DNA of 64,000 bases from Rhizobium indicum (GTDB taxonomy: Bacteria > Pseudomonadota > Alphaproteobacteria > Rhizobiales > Rhizobiaceae): positions 868,001-932,000 of the forward strand of contig NZ_CP054022.1 of the NCBI RefSeq assembly GCF_005862305.2, given 5' to 3'. Within the stretch, counting starts at the first letter, position 1; every line of letters begins with the position of its first letter. Of the stretch, positions 55,782-64,000 are shown piece by piece. Both the position numbers and the translations under genes were made by a program. Under the pieces are notes generated by a model that did no database searches, was not told where the DNA came from, and saw only the letters and a program-made list of their open reading frames with translations.

Positions 55782-56156
55782 GTCTTTCCCTCGCGGCTCA
55801 CAAGGCTCCTGCGTCCGCCATACTTCAGCTTTCCCGCCCTGTCTACGAAGAGTCCGGCAGCCCCTACCTCGAAGCGCGGCGAGGGTGTCCCGAATAGATG
55901 AGGATCAGGCGCTCGACATGAAAAATTCGCTGCGTTCTCCATCGAAGAAAGCTATCACGATGGATTCCTTAGTGAAAATTCCTGGCCTTCACCTTCAGCG
56001 TATCTATGTGTAGGTGCGGAACTTATCCTGAGCCCGATACTATGCCGAGCCCATTCCCTAAAGCCCGAGATTTCCGGTATTCCAGGATCGAAAGCTCGGC
56101 ATAATTTGAACGCGTTGAAAGACCGGGTTCGGCTCGAAGCGGACCTTCCCGAAGAG
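55782..56156. other. 375-bp stretch without recognisable gene
   Basis: Probably contains the MFS promoter on the minus strand and decayed sequence next to the SDR fragment. No feature could be assigned. Confidence 0.4.
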
Positions 56157-56490
56157 TTAAAGCCCCGGCCACATGCCGCCGTCAAGCCGCAGGTTTGCAC
56201 CCGTTATATAGCTGGCTCGCGGACTTACGAGGAAAGCGATGGCATCAGCGATTTCTCAAGCGTTGCAACCCTTCCCATAGGGACTTGGGCAAACATCGGC
56301 AGCACAATTTTCTCGATTTCGGTAAATGAAGCGTCTGAGGCAAGGCCTTGCCCGGCAGCGACCTTGCGGAAGCCTTCGTCTAACTTGTCGCTATGAATCG
56401 TTCCGGGCGATACCGTGTTCGCCGTAATGCCATCCATCGCGACCTCCTTCGCGAGGGAGGCCGCTAACGATTCAATTCCGGAAATGCCGG
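56157..56490 (-). pseudogene. Short-chain dehydrogenase fragment, truncated and frameshifted
   Basis: The frame reads TGISGIESLAASLAKEVA, then ITANTVSPGTIHSDKL, the C-terminal third of an SDR. After VATLEKS the frame breaks. Adding one G to GAGAAATCG would give EEIADAIAFLVSPRASYITG and then LDGGMWPGL with a stop at 56157. The catalytic Tyr/Lys and the Rossmann half are missing, so the gene is dead. Confidence 0.8.
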
Positions 56491-57183
56491 TTCGAGAAAG
56501 CTCGGATATCTCTCGCCGACCAAGCAATCCACCGGCGGTGCCATTGCGGCTGGCCGGGGAGCTGAGCCAGACGTGCTACCGCTTACTTCGAGGAGCAGTT
56601 TCCGGCGGACCGCGCTCGCAAAAACCTCCACCTCGTGCACGGGAATCATGAAGGAGCCAGGGCCGCCGATGACACATTCCGCATAATACTGGTCGAGCGG
56701 AACGGTAGAATTAGAGGGCCTGACAAGTATCACCAATCCGTTGATAACGATCCCGCGCGCCAGGGCATCGGCGCGAGCGCGCGCGAGCGGCGGCCCCGCG
56801 TTGTTGTGCCCATCACCCGAAAGATCGAGGATACGTCGCGCCCCAGAATAGGCATTGGACTCAATCGATTTCGCGCCGAAGAGGATTGCGCTCGAGACCG
56901 AGGTTCCGCGCCGTGTGCCGATCGGGCGGGTTTCGAGCCTGGCGGCGAAGGCTTCGGCATCCTTGGCGTTTTCGATCACCTGCCAGGCGACGACCGACGA
57001 TTCGTTCACCTGCCCAGCCCATTCAAAATAGCCAAGGGCAATGCGTCCCAGGTAACCGCCGTTAACGGCGCTGATGAAATCCGGGTGTCGGAGCGCCTCC
57101 AAGTAGCCAGAACGCTGCACGTTCGCTCCCCCATGTCCATGGAGCCCGACATGTCGACTGCTAGCACGAGTCCATCGCGGCGC
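56464..57183 (-). pseudogene. DUF1194 (VWA-like) gene, truncated and frameshifted
   Basis: From the right the frame DGLVLAVDMSGSMDMG (57183 down) contains the metal-ion-dependent adhesion-like DxSGS site. It breaks near 57130 and continues in another frame as VQRSGYLEALRHPDFISAV and later GARRILDLSGDGHNNAG to LLLEVSG at about 56578. The tail to 56464 is unrelated and runs into the SDR fragment. DUF1194 proteins are normally secreted; the signal peptide region is absent. Confidence 0.75.
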
Positions 57184-57559
57184 TAAGACGCAAACTGAGC
57201 GCGCCTCGCAACGACCAATCGGCCTTTCCATATTTCGTGCCATCCGGCTTGGACCTGATGAGATGGATCTCGTTCGTTTCGAGCTGTCGAAGCCGATCGA
57301 TCCGGTAGATGATGCCAAGCAGATCGGCCTCGCGATCGACATTGACGCCGCTTTCGCTGATCACGAAACGCCAGCGCCCTCCGTTTTTCGCGGCTGCTTC
57401 CGTATAGGCTTTGAGGGCGTCGGCGCTTTCCACTTCCTGGAGGGCGAGCAAGTCGAAACTGCCCATCGCGGCGATCGTTTCGGCCACTTTTGACGGCTGC
57501 GTATCGGCGTCGGATTCAGTGTTGAACGTCGCGATCCGAAGAAATCGAAGAGCTCGCAA
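57161..57559 (-). pseudogene. Endonuclease/exonuclease/phosphatase-family N-terminal fragment
   Basis: The frame starts at a TTG (57559) and reads LRIATFNTESDADTQP, then FDLLALQEVESADALK, the first two conserved blocks of this superfamily (Asn and Glu metal site). After YGKADWSLRGALSLRL it runs into the DUF1194 sequence and stops at 57161. The second half with the catalytic His and Asp is absent. It is therefore a deletion-fusion remnant. Confidence 0.7.
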
Positions 57560-58368
57560 GAGAGCAGCAAAACGCCAAGTATGCAGGAAATCTCATCCTC
57601 GCCCCCGATGGCTAGTGTCTGAACGCGTTTTGTCTGCCCAATGTGACCTCTTAGCCGGCGGTCGATCTTCGGGCTGACCTGTCGCGGACTCCGCAATCTA
57701 ATGAGGCCGCCGTCAGCCTTCGATCGATAAGTTCGATTCCATCGGGCTTCGATTTCAAGACAGCGAGACAGGCTGCAGGAATTCCGAGTCGCGTCGCAGC
57801 GACCGCCGCATAAGTCGGTCTTTACTGGCGGATTATTTTTCCGCTCTGGGGCATGACGCCGCCAATACAATCAACTCCATACAGAACGGTGGAAGTCGCG
57901 TTGGCAACGCGGCCGCCAACGATCTGTAAGAACAGTCGCGGCTATTCCAGTCCATGACTTTGCGGTCGCCAGCCCCACTCTCGCGCTGAGCCGTCCCTGC
58001 CAAACCAAAGTCGCTCCTCCCAACAATGAGCATACTAGGCAGGGGCGCGCTTCCGCGCCAGCGCCAGTTCGCGCACGGCTTTACCGGCTAAAAGGGCAGA
58101 CGCAGGAAGGTTAGCAAAGCGACGCTCGCAACGAGCGGAACCCCGGCACCGACTGCCCCGGCAAGCCGTTCCGCTTGGGGCGGCACCTGGTGCCCCTCGC
58201 CTCACCTGCCCGGCCGCGCAGTGACCGTGCGATATCGACGATGTCATCGCGCGAAGCCTGATATTTTGAATTATAAATCATACTATAGGCTGATTTATGT
58301 CGATTGATAATCAGTCTGTATTCTGATACTTACTGTCTCAAGATCAGCTTACAGTCTGAGAGCAATGG
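57560..58368. other. 810-bp stretch with no intact gene; promoter region of the XRE/Fic pair at its end
   Basis: No supported gene between 57560 and 58250. The last 110 bp (58258-58368) are AT-rich and contain repeated elements, TCAGTCTG at 58311-58318 and ACAGTCTG at 58351-58358, plus several CTGAT words. These are probably the operator of the autoregulated XRE protein. Confidence 0.45.
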
Positions 58369-58830
58369 ATGAAGAGCGACAGTCGAAAGAGGGGGCGCCT
58401 GCGCCTCGATGAACGACTTCGAGCGCTCCAACCGATCGACCGGTTCAGGTCGCCGCCGAAGGGATGGGTGCGCGCGCTACGCGACGCGCTCGGAATGACG
58501 GGCGCGCAGCTCGGCACACGCATTGGCGTGCGACCTCAAACCGTAGAAGCCATCGAGAAGTCGGAAGCCGCGGGCACGATCCAACTTAACACCTTACGTC
58601 GTGCAGCTGAGGCGCTGGATTGCACGCTCGTCTACGCCCTCGTTCCAAACAGTTCACTTGAGACTGTCATCGAGGCGCGCGCGAGGAAAATCGCTACGCG
58701 CGAGCTTCAGCGCGTCGCGCATACGATGCGGCTCGAAGCTCAAGGCACGGACGAGGCAGACTTCGAATCCCGCGTCCAGGCATACATTCGCGATAGACTC
58801 TCCGAGCGCGACCTCTGGAACGAGACATGA
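58369..58830 (+). CDS. Mobile mystery protein A (XRE-type DNA-binding antitoxin-like)
   Basis: A 153-aa protein. RALRDALGMTGAQLGTRIGVRPQTVEAIEKSEAAGTIQLNTLRRAAEALDC is an XRE helix-turn-helix, and LVYALVP with the following arginine-rich helix is typical of mobile mystery protein A. GAGAG lies before ATG 58369. The stop overlaps the Fic gene start (ATGA). It is the likely antitoxin or repressor of the pair. Confidence 0.85.
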   Translation: MKSDSRKRGRLRLDERLRALQPIDRFRSPPKGWVRALRDALGMTGAQLGTRIGVRPQTVEAIEKSEAAGTIQLNTLRRAAEALDCTLVYALVPNSSLETVIEARARKIATRELQRVAHTMRLEAQGTDEADFESRVQAYIRDRLSERDLWNET

Positions 58831-59423
58831 CGGACCTGTTTCAGGAGCCTGAGGACGCAACACCCCTTGAACCGCACGAGCGAGAGGGACTGCTTCAGAC
58901 ATGGATCACGCACCGCCGTGATCTCAACGAGGCGGAGCAGGAAAACATCGTCGAGGGAGCGGCCTGGTCGCGCGGTCGCCGGCGCGTATCGCTTGAGCGA
59001 ATGCTCAGCGAGGACTTCATGCGAACACTGCACAAGCGGATGTTTGGCGAAGTCTGGGAATGGGCCGGCACCTTCCGAATGACGGAGCGCAACATCGGCG
59101 TCCAAGCCTACCGCATCGGAGTGGAGCTCGTGAGCCTGTTAAGCGACGTCCGCTATTGGGTTGAGCATGAGGCATTTCCGTCGGACGAGATCGCGGTCAG
59201 GTTCCACCATCGCCTAGTCGCAATACACCCGTTTCCGAATGGAAACGGCCGTCACGCTCGATTGGCGGCCGATCTTCTGATCGAATGCCTTGGCGGCGAG
59301 CGTTTCAGTTGGGGCGGCGGAACTCTGGCCAATGTCGGTGAACTGCGCACTCGCTACGTCGTGGCCCTTCGCGCAGCAGACAACCATGATATCGCGCCGC
59401 TGCTGGAATTCGCGCGCACCTGA
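58827..59423 (+). CDS. Mobile mystery protein B (Fic-domain toxin-like)
   Basis: A 198-aa Fic protein with the full active site HPFPNGNGRHAR at residues 134-145 and the flap region near MTERNIGVQAYRIG. A segment NIVEG at residues 40-44 resembles the autoinhibitory (S/T)xxxE(G/N) helix, though the Ser/Thr is replaced by Glu. Fic enzymes transfer AMP or other groups to target proteins. The gene lies 84 bp before an insertion sequence. Confidence 0.87.
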   Translation: MTDLFQEPEDATPLEPHEREGLLQTWITHRRDLNEAEQENIVEGAAWSRGRRRVSLERMLSEDFMRTLHKRMFGEVWEWAGTFRMTERNIGVQAYRIGVELVSLLSDVRYWVEHEAFPSDEIAVRFHHRLVAIHPFPNGNGRHARLAADLLIECLGGERFSWGGGTLANVGELRTRYVVALRAADNHDIAPLLEFART

Positions 59424-59506
59424 CAAGCGGCGTATCATTCGCCTTGAAGGGATCTGAACCGGCGGTGCCTTAACTCAGATAAACTAAGCGCCTGATAAAC
59501 CGAAAT

Positions 59507-61239
59507 TGTCAAAGCTGGTTAGAGCCGCGACGGTTCCAGCCAATTAGAAACGCGACACTTGTTCCTCGGATCAGCCCCCGCTCCGACCGGCTGGGCCGGG
59601 TTGCAAGGGAGGAGCGGGGGCGGGTGAGATGCACCCTTTCGGCTTTAGCTTTTAGATATGCTCGCCACCATTCATTCTGCAGCCTCCATACGAGCCAGAG
59701 CTTTCTGTCGCTTAGCAATTACGTCCGGGTCGCTCATGAAGTCCTTCCTTTTACCCGGCTTGCGCCCCCGCTTCTGATATCCGTTGCTCGTGCTGCCGTC
59801 GCGAATGCCGAACATATGATCTGTCTGGCCGGTGCGGCGAGGGCCGCTCTGCTGCGCTGCTGTTCCCGCCCGGCCTGCTGTTCTATGATGGCCGAGAGCA
59901 CGTCATCCAGGCGCTTGTTCTCGACAACAACTGACCGATGAACCGACCGCAAGGTGTCAAAGGTTCTGTAAGGTAGGACGTAACTCTCATGCATGATCTC
60001 GAGGCGTCCATCCGGATAGTCGCAAACCACGACCTTCTTGCCTGCCAAGGGTCTGGAGACAGCACTGGGTTCGAGAACGAAGAGGACTTTGTCATAGCGC
60101 AGCGTCAGGGATTGCGACAGCGTGCGAGCTTCTTTCCTACACATGGCGCCATCAAGGTTCTCATGATCGGCCAGCGGCCGGTGCATGTCCTTCGAATTAC
60201 GCGGTTGCTTACCAAAACGAGAATTGAAATCCACAATGAATTCTGATGCATAGGCGTTGGCAGCCTCGATCGTGTCGATACTGCGAAGCCGCAACTCCTT
60301 CACCAGCCGATCCTGCAGCGTCTGGTTGGCGCGCTCCACACGGCCTTTGGCTTGCGGAGTGTTGGCGCAGATAATGTCGATGTTCAGCTCATAGAGCGCA
60401 CGTCCAAACTGCGTTAGCCCGCTCGTCCGGTCTTTCTCCGATGCATTAGTCGAGCGAAAGACGCTGTGCTTGTCGCTATAGAACGCCAGTGGTTTGCCCC
60501 ATTGCTGCAGATAAGCCTTTGTCGCATGCAGATAGTCGAACGTGTTCTCTGATCCAGCGAACCGCAGATGCAGCAACTTGCCGGTCGCATCATCGATATA
60601 GACCAGCAGGGCGCATTTGGGGCCGCGGTTCTCGAACCACCAATGATGCGAGCCATCGATCTGAACCAACTCACCGAAACAGTCGCGCCGGCCGCGCGGC
60701 TGGAAAACCCGCTTCTTGCGCTCACGCCGCGAGACCCAGATACCGGCCTCGGTCATCCATTGCCGCAGCGTTTCCTTGGCGACCGAGATCCGGTGCAGCT
60801 CGATCAGCTTCTCACGCGCCAGCGTCGGACCGAAATCAAGATAGCGCTCCCGGATCAGATCCAGCGCCGCATTGCGAAACTCCTCGCAGTGGCGCCGGTT
60901 GCTCGGCTGCGATCGCTTCTTGAAACGAGCCCGGCTGGACCATCCCTGTCATAGGCCTGTAGCAGCCTGTGCATCTGACTTCGGCTAAGGCCCAGCTGTT
61001 CGGCGGCCCGGACAACGCTCAGGCGTTCGTCACGGATCTTCTGGATGACTTCGAGGCGATGCAATTCTTTCTGCGACATGGTGATCATAAAGGACATGAC
61101 GGCTCCGACCGCTCCTGGTCTCGACCAGGCTGAAGATCGTCATCCTTGCTCCCAACGTTGGCTTTGACCAGCGCGTCGAGAGGCGAGACTGTCGCATCTC
61201 TAACTGGCCCAACTGTCGCATTACTAAATAGCCGCTACA
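59507..61239 (-). mobile_element. ISNCY-type insertion sequence, 1733 bp, with target duplication
   Basis: Left end TGTCAAAGCTGGTTAG (59507 on) and the reverse complement of the right end, TGTAGCGGCTATTTAG (61239 back), are imperfect inverted repeats. Both continue into a second TTAG...CGCGACA or TTAG...TGCGACA unit, at 59537-59557 and 61190-61210. The element is flanked by GAAAT at 59502-59506 and 61240-61244, a 5-bp direct repeat. The transposase inside is frameshifted, so the copy is probably inert. Confidence 0.8.
59672..61097 (-). pseudogene. ISNCY-family transposase with at least two frameshifts
   Basis: The N-terminal part (61097-60855) encodes MSQKELHRLEVIQKIRDERL and LGLSRSQMHRLLQAYDRDG, a typical helix-turn-helix. 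Near 60920 the sequence GTTTCAAGAAGCG lacks one base relative to a continuous frame (expected VSKKRSQPSNRRH). The catalytic part (60756-59734) has VQIDGSHHWWFENRG, YSDKHSVFR and KGRVERANQTLQDRL, the DDE core. Near 59860 a second shift occurs: the expected ending GYQKRGRKPGKRKDF to EAAE with stop at 59672 is found in another frame. No slippery sequence was seen at either break. Confidence 0.85.
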
Positions 61240-61324
61240 GAAATTCACGGCATAAAGCCAATTTATGGAACTAAACAGTTTTCCGCCTTGGCACGTCGCA
61301 TTAAAAGGCTAACGACATACGCCT

Positions 61325-61813
61325 TCACGAGGGCACACGCGCCCCTCTGAGACGCACCGACGCGCGAACCAGCACGAGGGACGCAGCCAGCAGAACTGCG
61401 TCCTTTAGTAGAAACTGCCCTGGTGCAGCCGAAATCGCAGGAAAGCCGCCGGCAGTCGGCTCCGCGACACCAGGGGTGGTGATGAAAAAGGTCAGCGTAA
61501 TCAGGTACGTCGCGGCTGACATCAGTGCGCCGAGCGTCGAGAATAGTGGACGAAATGCACCAAGGATCAGAACAATAGCGGTTGATAGCTCGATAACGCC
61601 GATGAAATAGCTCTGCCCCTGCGTCCCGAAAATACCCAGCCAACCCATAATAGGGCTGTTTCCGATAAACGGGGCGATACCATCAGCCTCGTACGCTGTG
61701 AACTTCATCGCGCCGAACCACAGAAATACGATCACGAGAGCCCATCTGAGCAGAGCGAGTTCCTTCCGATCCTGCTCGGGGACAAGAAATTCGTAGCGGT
61801 CAAAAATGCTCAT
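61325..61813 (-). CDS. YkgB/DoxX-like membrane protein
   Basis: A 162-aa protein with four hydrophobic segments: LLRWALVIVFLWFGAMKFTAYEADGIAPFIGNSP, FIGVIELSTAIVLILGAF and LITLTFFITTPGV. The pattern FGAMKFTAYEA fits YkgB (DUF417), an inner membrane protein linked to reactive chlorine or redox stress. The end of this gene and its downstream flank resemble 44849-45050. Confidence 0.82.
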   Translation of the reverse strand: MSIFDRYEFLVPEQDRKELALLRWALVIVFLWFGAMKFTAYEADGIAPFIGNSPIMGWLGIFGTQGQSYFIGVIELSTAIVLILGAFRPLFSTLGALMSAATYLITLTFFITTPGVAEPTAGGFPAISAAPGQFLLKDAVLLAASLVLVRASVRLRGARVPS

Positions 61814-61957
61814 CTAAAACTCCTCAATTGTAGTGGTCTGGTAGCATGTCATGGGTGGGTATATGCGCCGATCATACACTTGAGCGCGGGAGATGTCTTT
61901 TGACTGCTGTTTCGCCATGCTAGCCGCTGCATCTACGACGGCTAAGTCAGCGACCCC

Positions 61958-62410
61958 TTATGCAACGTCTTCCACAGTGAGGTCCCGGCCGTTGAACTGC
62001 ACGGTCTCCCCTGCTCGGGCACCCTCAATCGCTTCGAAGATCGGCGCCATCGTAGAAATGCCCATGAGCTCCCGCCCACGACAAGTGAACTTGCTCGTTG
62101 ACACTGCGATCACAAAATAGCGGCCGGACAGCTTGACGACAGCGCCTTCCTTGACTGAAGTTTTAGGGCCGAAGTCGATCGTCCTGAGCTTTTCGAGTTT
62201 ATCGCCGTAGTCTTCCAGAGTGTCATCAAGCGCCTCGGCGAAGTCGCTAGCGACCTCGGCCTGAGCCAGTTCGTCGTTCTCGATCGGCTCGCTCCGATCG
62301 ACCCGAGCGGTGGAGACGTAATCCAGATAATTCTCGCGAGCGCTATGCAAGGCTGCGGTCTCCAGCGAAAGCCTAGTTTCTCGAATGTGGTCTTTATTCC
62401 AATCCATCAT
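61958..62410 (-). CDS. Small protein with GreA/GreB C-terminal-like domain
   Basis: A 150-aa protein. The first 80 residues are charged and helical (ENDELAQAEVASDFAEALDD). The last 65 residues, VKEGAVVKLSGRYFVIAVSTS to ISTMAPIFEAIEGARAGETVQFNG, follow the pattern of the GreA/GreB C-terminal FKBP-like domain. The long coiled coil that enters the polymerase channel is not complete. It may be an RNA-polymerase-binding anti-Gre-type factor; function uncertain. Confidence 0.6.
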   Translation of the reverse strand: MMDWNKDHIRETRLSLETAALHSARENYLDYVSTARVDRSEPIENDELAQAEVASDFAEALDDTLEDYGDKLEKLRTIDFGPKTSVKEGAVVKLSGRYFVIAVSTSKFTCRGRELMGISTMAPIFEAIEGARAGETVQFNGRDLTVEDVA

Positions 62411-62497
62411 AACCTCGTTGTGTTTCGGTAATCCAAATGTCCTAAAGGCTGGTCCGTGACCGCGTTGGGTGGTGACCGCACAAACTCGTCGACACCG

Positions 62498-63070
62498 CTA
62501 TTCATCGCTGATGACGTCTTCTCCCTGGTAGGGGATTCTCATCAGCCGAGAATCTCGGATGATGCTTGTGACGAGCCAGACATATGACTGCTCGGCGGTA
62601 TCGAAGCCGAGGATGCTGAAGGCTCCGCCGAAAGGGCATGGTGGGAAGTCTGGAAAGCCCTCCCGCAGAACGTAGCGCTCTGGATCATGCTCAAACTCGT
62701 TCTTGTAGACTTTGCGCAGTCCGTGCTTGCTCGGCCCATCTTGGTCACCTGCCGGCGCTGTTTCACGATCCGCTACAAGCCTCTCAGAAAGGTCGCGATG
62801 ACATATTTCGTCGAACACGTCGAACGCGTCGATCAAATGGCCCTTATGCCCGGTCGCCGGATCTGTGATCGCGTAGATGTTAGAGGCGTCTTCGGCATCA
62901 TTTCCGCTTTCGAGGCGCAACGCTGCGTCGACGCGAATGGTGCACGGATCTAGGGTCGATCCTAGTTCGAGATCGACGAGATTGCCGTCCTTGACGCGGT
63001 ACTCGCCGTCATAGCCCTTGGCGATGAACGACTGGGCTGCTTCTAGAACGTCGGTCACATGGGATGTCAT
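62498..63070 (-). CDS. Uncharacterised two-part protein
   Basis: A 190-aa protein, not firmly recognised. Residues 1-85 (VLEAAQSFIAKGYDGEYRV, LRLESGNDAEDASNIYAI, GHLIDAFDVF) resemble short domains annotated as phosphoribosylpyrophosphate-synthetase-like in other bacteria, though lacking the real catalytic motifs. The C-terminal 100 residues have a conserved-looking PCPFGGAFSILGFDTAE block. ATG 63070 follows AAGGTG. Located between the Gre-like and CorA genes. Confidence 0.5.
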   Translation of the reverse strand: MTSHVTDVLEAAQSFIAKGYDGEYRVKDGNLVDLELGSTLDPCTIRVDAALRLESGNDAEDASNIYAITDPATGHKGHLIDAFDVFDEICHRDLSERLVADRETAPAGDQDGPSKHGLRKVYKNEFEHDPERYVLREGFPDFPPCPFGGAFSILGFDTAEQSYVWLVTSIIRDSRLMRIPYQGEDVISDE

Positions 63071-63164
63071 AGACGCACCTTCATCTCGAGTTGGATTGGA
63101 CACGCTCCTGCATAAGGCGCGCCGTGACCCGTCGGATGACGGCGAAGAAACCGAAGTGCGGTAT

Positions 63165-64000
63165 TCATAGCCACTTGGCCTTCTTGAAGCGCACGAACAG
63201 GAGAAGGCAGAACACCGCTATCAGACCGAGCACGACGAAGTATCCATAGGTCGTGTTCAGTTCCGGCATGTTCGTAAAGTTCATGCCGTATATTCCCGCG
63301 ATCGCCGTCGGAACTGCCAGTATTGCCGCCCAAGCCGCGAGCTGGCGGGTGATCACACCCGTCCTTTGTGCTTCGAGAAGGCTGCTGGCCTCAAAGACCG
63401 TGGACAGAACCTGAAGGAGGCCATCGACCATGGACTGCACGCGTTGGATATGGTCCGCGACGTCGCTGAAGTATGGTCTCACTTCGGCGCTGATGCAGGG
63501 AAAGTGGCCGCGAACGAGCTTTCGCACCAGCTCGGCCATAGCCCCGAGTGTGCGCTGGAAGCGCGTGAGTTCGGACCTTAGTCCGAAGATGCGGGCGACT
63601 TCTTTTCGTCCGAGAAAGTCGTCTAACGACCGTCTCTCCATCGCCAGAACGTCATCCTCGATCATTTCGAAGATGGGCAAATACTGGTCGACGAGCCGGT
63701 GCAAGATCGCGTGCAGCACGTAGTCGACACCCTGCCCGAAGAGCGCCGGCGAAGCCTCGAGTTGCTCCCGAAGGTTGCCTAGCGCTCCGGCGTTGCCATG
63801 TCGTACGCTGATAAGGTGATTGTGACCGGTGAAGATCGCCGTCTTGCCATAGCTGATCCGGTCGCCGACCAGCTCGGCGGTCTGAGCGACGATGTATAGC
63901 TCGCCGTTGTAGACTTCGAGCTTGGGCGGGCAGAGCGGGTGGATCGCGTTATCGATTGCCAACGGATGGAGATGATACGTCGCTTGCAGCGCGTGAAGTT
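63165..64000 (-). CDS. CorA-family Mg2+/Co2+ transporter, N-terminus outside window
   Basis: The frame is open to the right edge, reading LHALQATYHLHPLAIDNAIHP and onward, so only the C-terminal 278 or so residues are present. A cytoplasmic helical domain (VDQYLPIFEMIEDDVLAMERR) is followed by two transmembrane helices. The gate motif YGMNFTNMPEL lies after the first helix (AAILAVPTAIAGIYGMNF). CorA channels import magnesium or export divalent metals. The C-terminus is KKAKWL, a basic tail as usual. Confidence 0.88.
   Translation of the reverse strand, partial: LHALQATYHLHPLAIDNAIHPLCPPKLEVYNGELYIVAQTAELVGDRISYGKTAIFTGHNHLISVRHGNAGALGNLREQLEASPALFGQGVDYVLHAILHRLVDQYLPIFEMIEDDVLAMERRSLDDFLGRKEVARIFGLRSELTRFQRTLGAMAELVRKLVRGHFPCISAEVRPYFSDVADHIQRVQSMVDGLLQVLSTVFEASSLLEAQRTGVITRQLAAWAAILAVPTAIAGIYGMNFTNMPELNTTYGYFVVLGLIAVFCLLLFVRFKKAKWL

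Noticed and set aside
59734..61097. Programmed frameshifting of the transposase
   Set aside because: No slippery heptamer or A-run at either break, and the two breaks make simple decay more likely.

Overview
The window reads as an accessory or plasmid-like segment of a member of the Rhizobiales, most likely Rhizobiaceae. The reasons are SyrB-like small regulators, DUF982, DUF1194 and DUF3606 relatives, several Tat-exported substrate-binding or hydrolase proteins, high GC with alphaproteobacterial codon use, and many catabolic operons each with its own regulator. No rRNA, intact tRNA or CRISPR array was seen.

Region 1 (1-8.7 kb, + strand) is an amide/urea uptake operon. An ANTAR antiterminator precedes a leader with an intrinsic terminator. 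A Tat-exported binding protein, two branched-chain-type permeases and two ATPases of the UrtABCDE layout follow. A double-domain nitrilase-superfamily hydrolase and an iron-type alcohol dehydrogenase close the operon.

Region 2 (8.7-18.4 kb, - strand) is one co-directional run. A spermidine/putrescine-type ABC transporter is followed by a cysteine hydrolase, a MarR regulator, a GH3 beta-glucosidase-like enzyme, and molybdenum-hydroxylase maturation genes (split XdhC, a molybdopterin-binding stump and a MocA-like cytidylyltransferase). Overlapping stop/start codons tie most of it together.

Region 3 (18.6-33.2 kb) holds a complete nicotinate catabolic cluster. nicAB run leftward, followed 11 bp later by two glycoside hydrolase genes. 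nicCDEFX and the MarR gene nicR run rightward. Together they take nicotinate to 6-hydroxynicotinate, 2,5-dihydroxypyridine, N-formylmaleamate, maleamate, maleate and fumarate. The Moco maturation genes of region 2 are the obvious suppliers for NicB. Glycosidase genes occur beside both parts, so I propose, as inference, that the combined locus deals with glycosylated nicotinate or a similar plant conjugate.

Region 4 (33.5-44.1 kb) is a LysR-headed cluster: VOC ring-cleaving dioxygenase, isochorismatase-fold hydrolase, XapX protein, Tat-exported amidohydrolase, DoxX protein, an MFS protein fused to a monooxygenase-like domain, and a chloroperoxidase-type alpha/beta hydrolase. Quinone or electrophile detoxification is the best guess. 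Two divergent AraC regulators follow.

Region 5 (44.1-64 kb) is a mosaic. It contains a ParDE module, a PHB-depolymerase-type esterase, a Nudix - CYTH/CHAD - Nudix group, and a mirror-image group of four SyrB-like genes around a DUF982 gene. After these come a PPP-type phosphatase, an MFS transporter, a zone of fused gene fragments, a mobile mystery A/B (XRE/Fic) pair, a decayed ISNCY-type insertion sequence with clear ends and a target duplication, a YkgB-like membrane protein, two poorly characterised small proteins, and a CorA-type transporter cut by the window edge.
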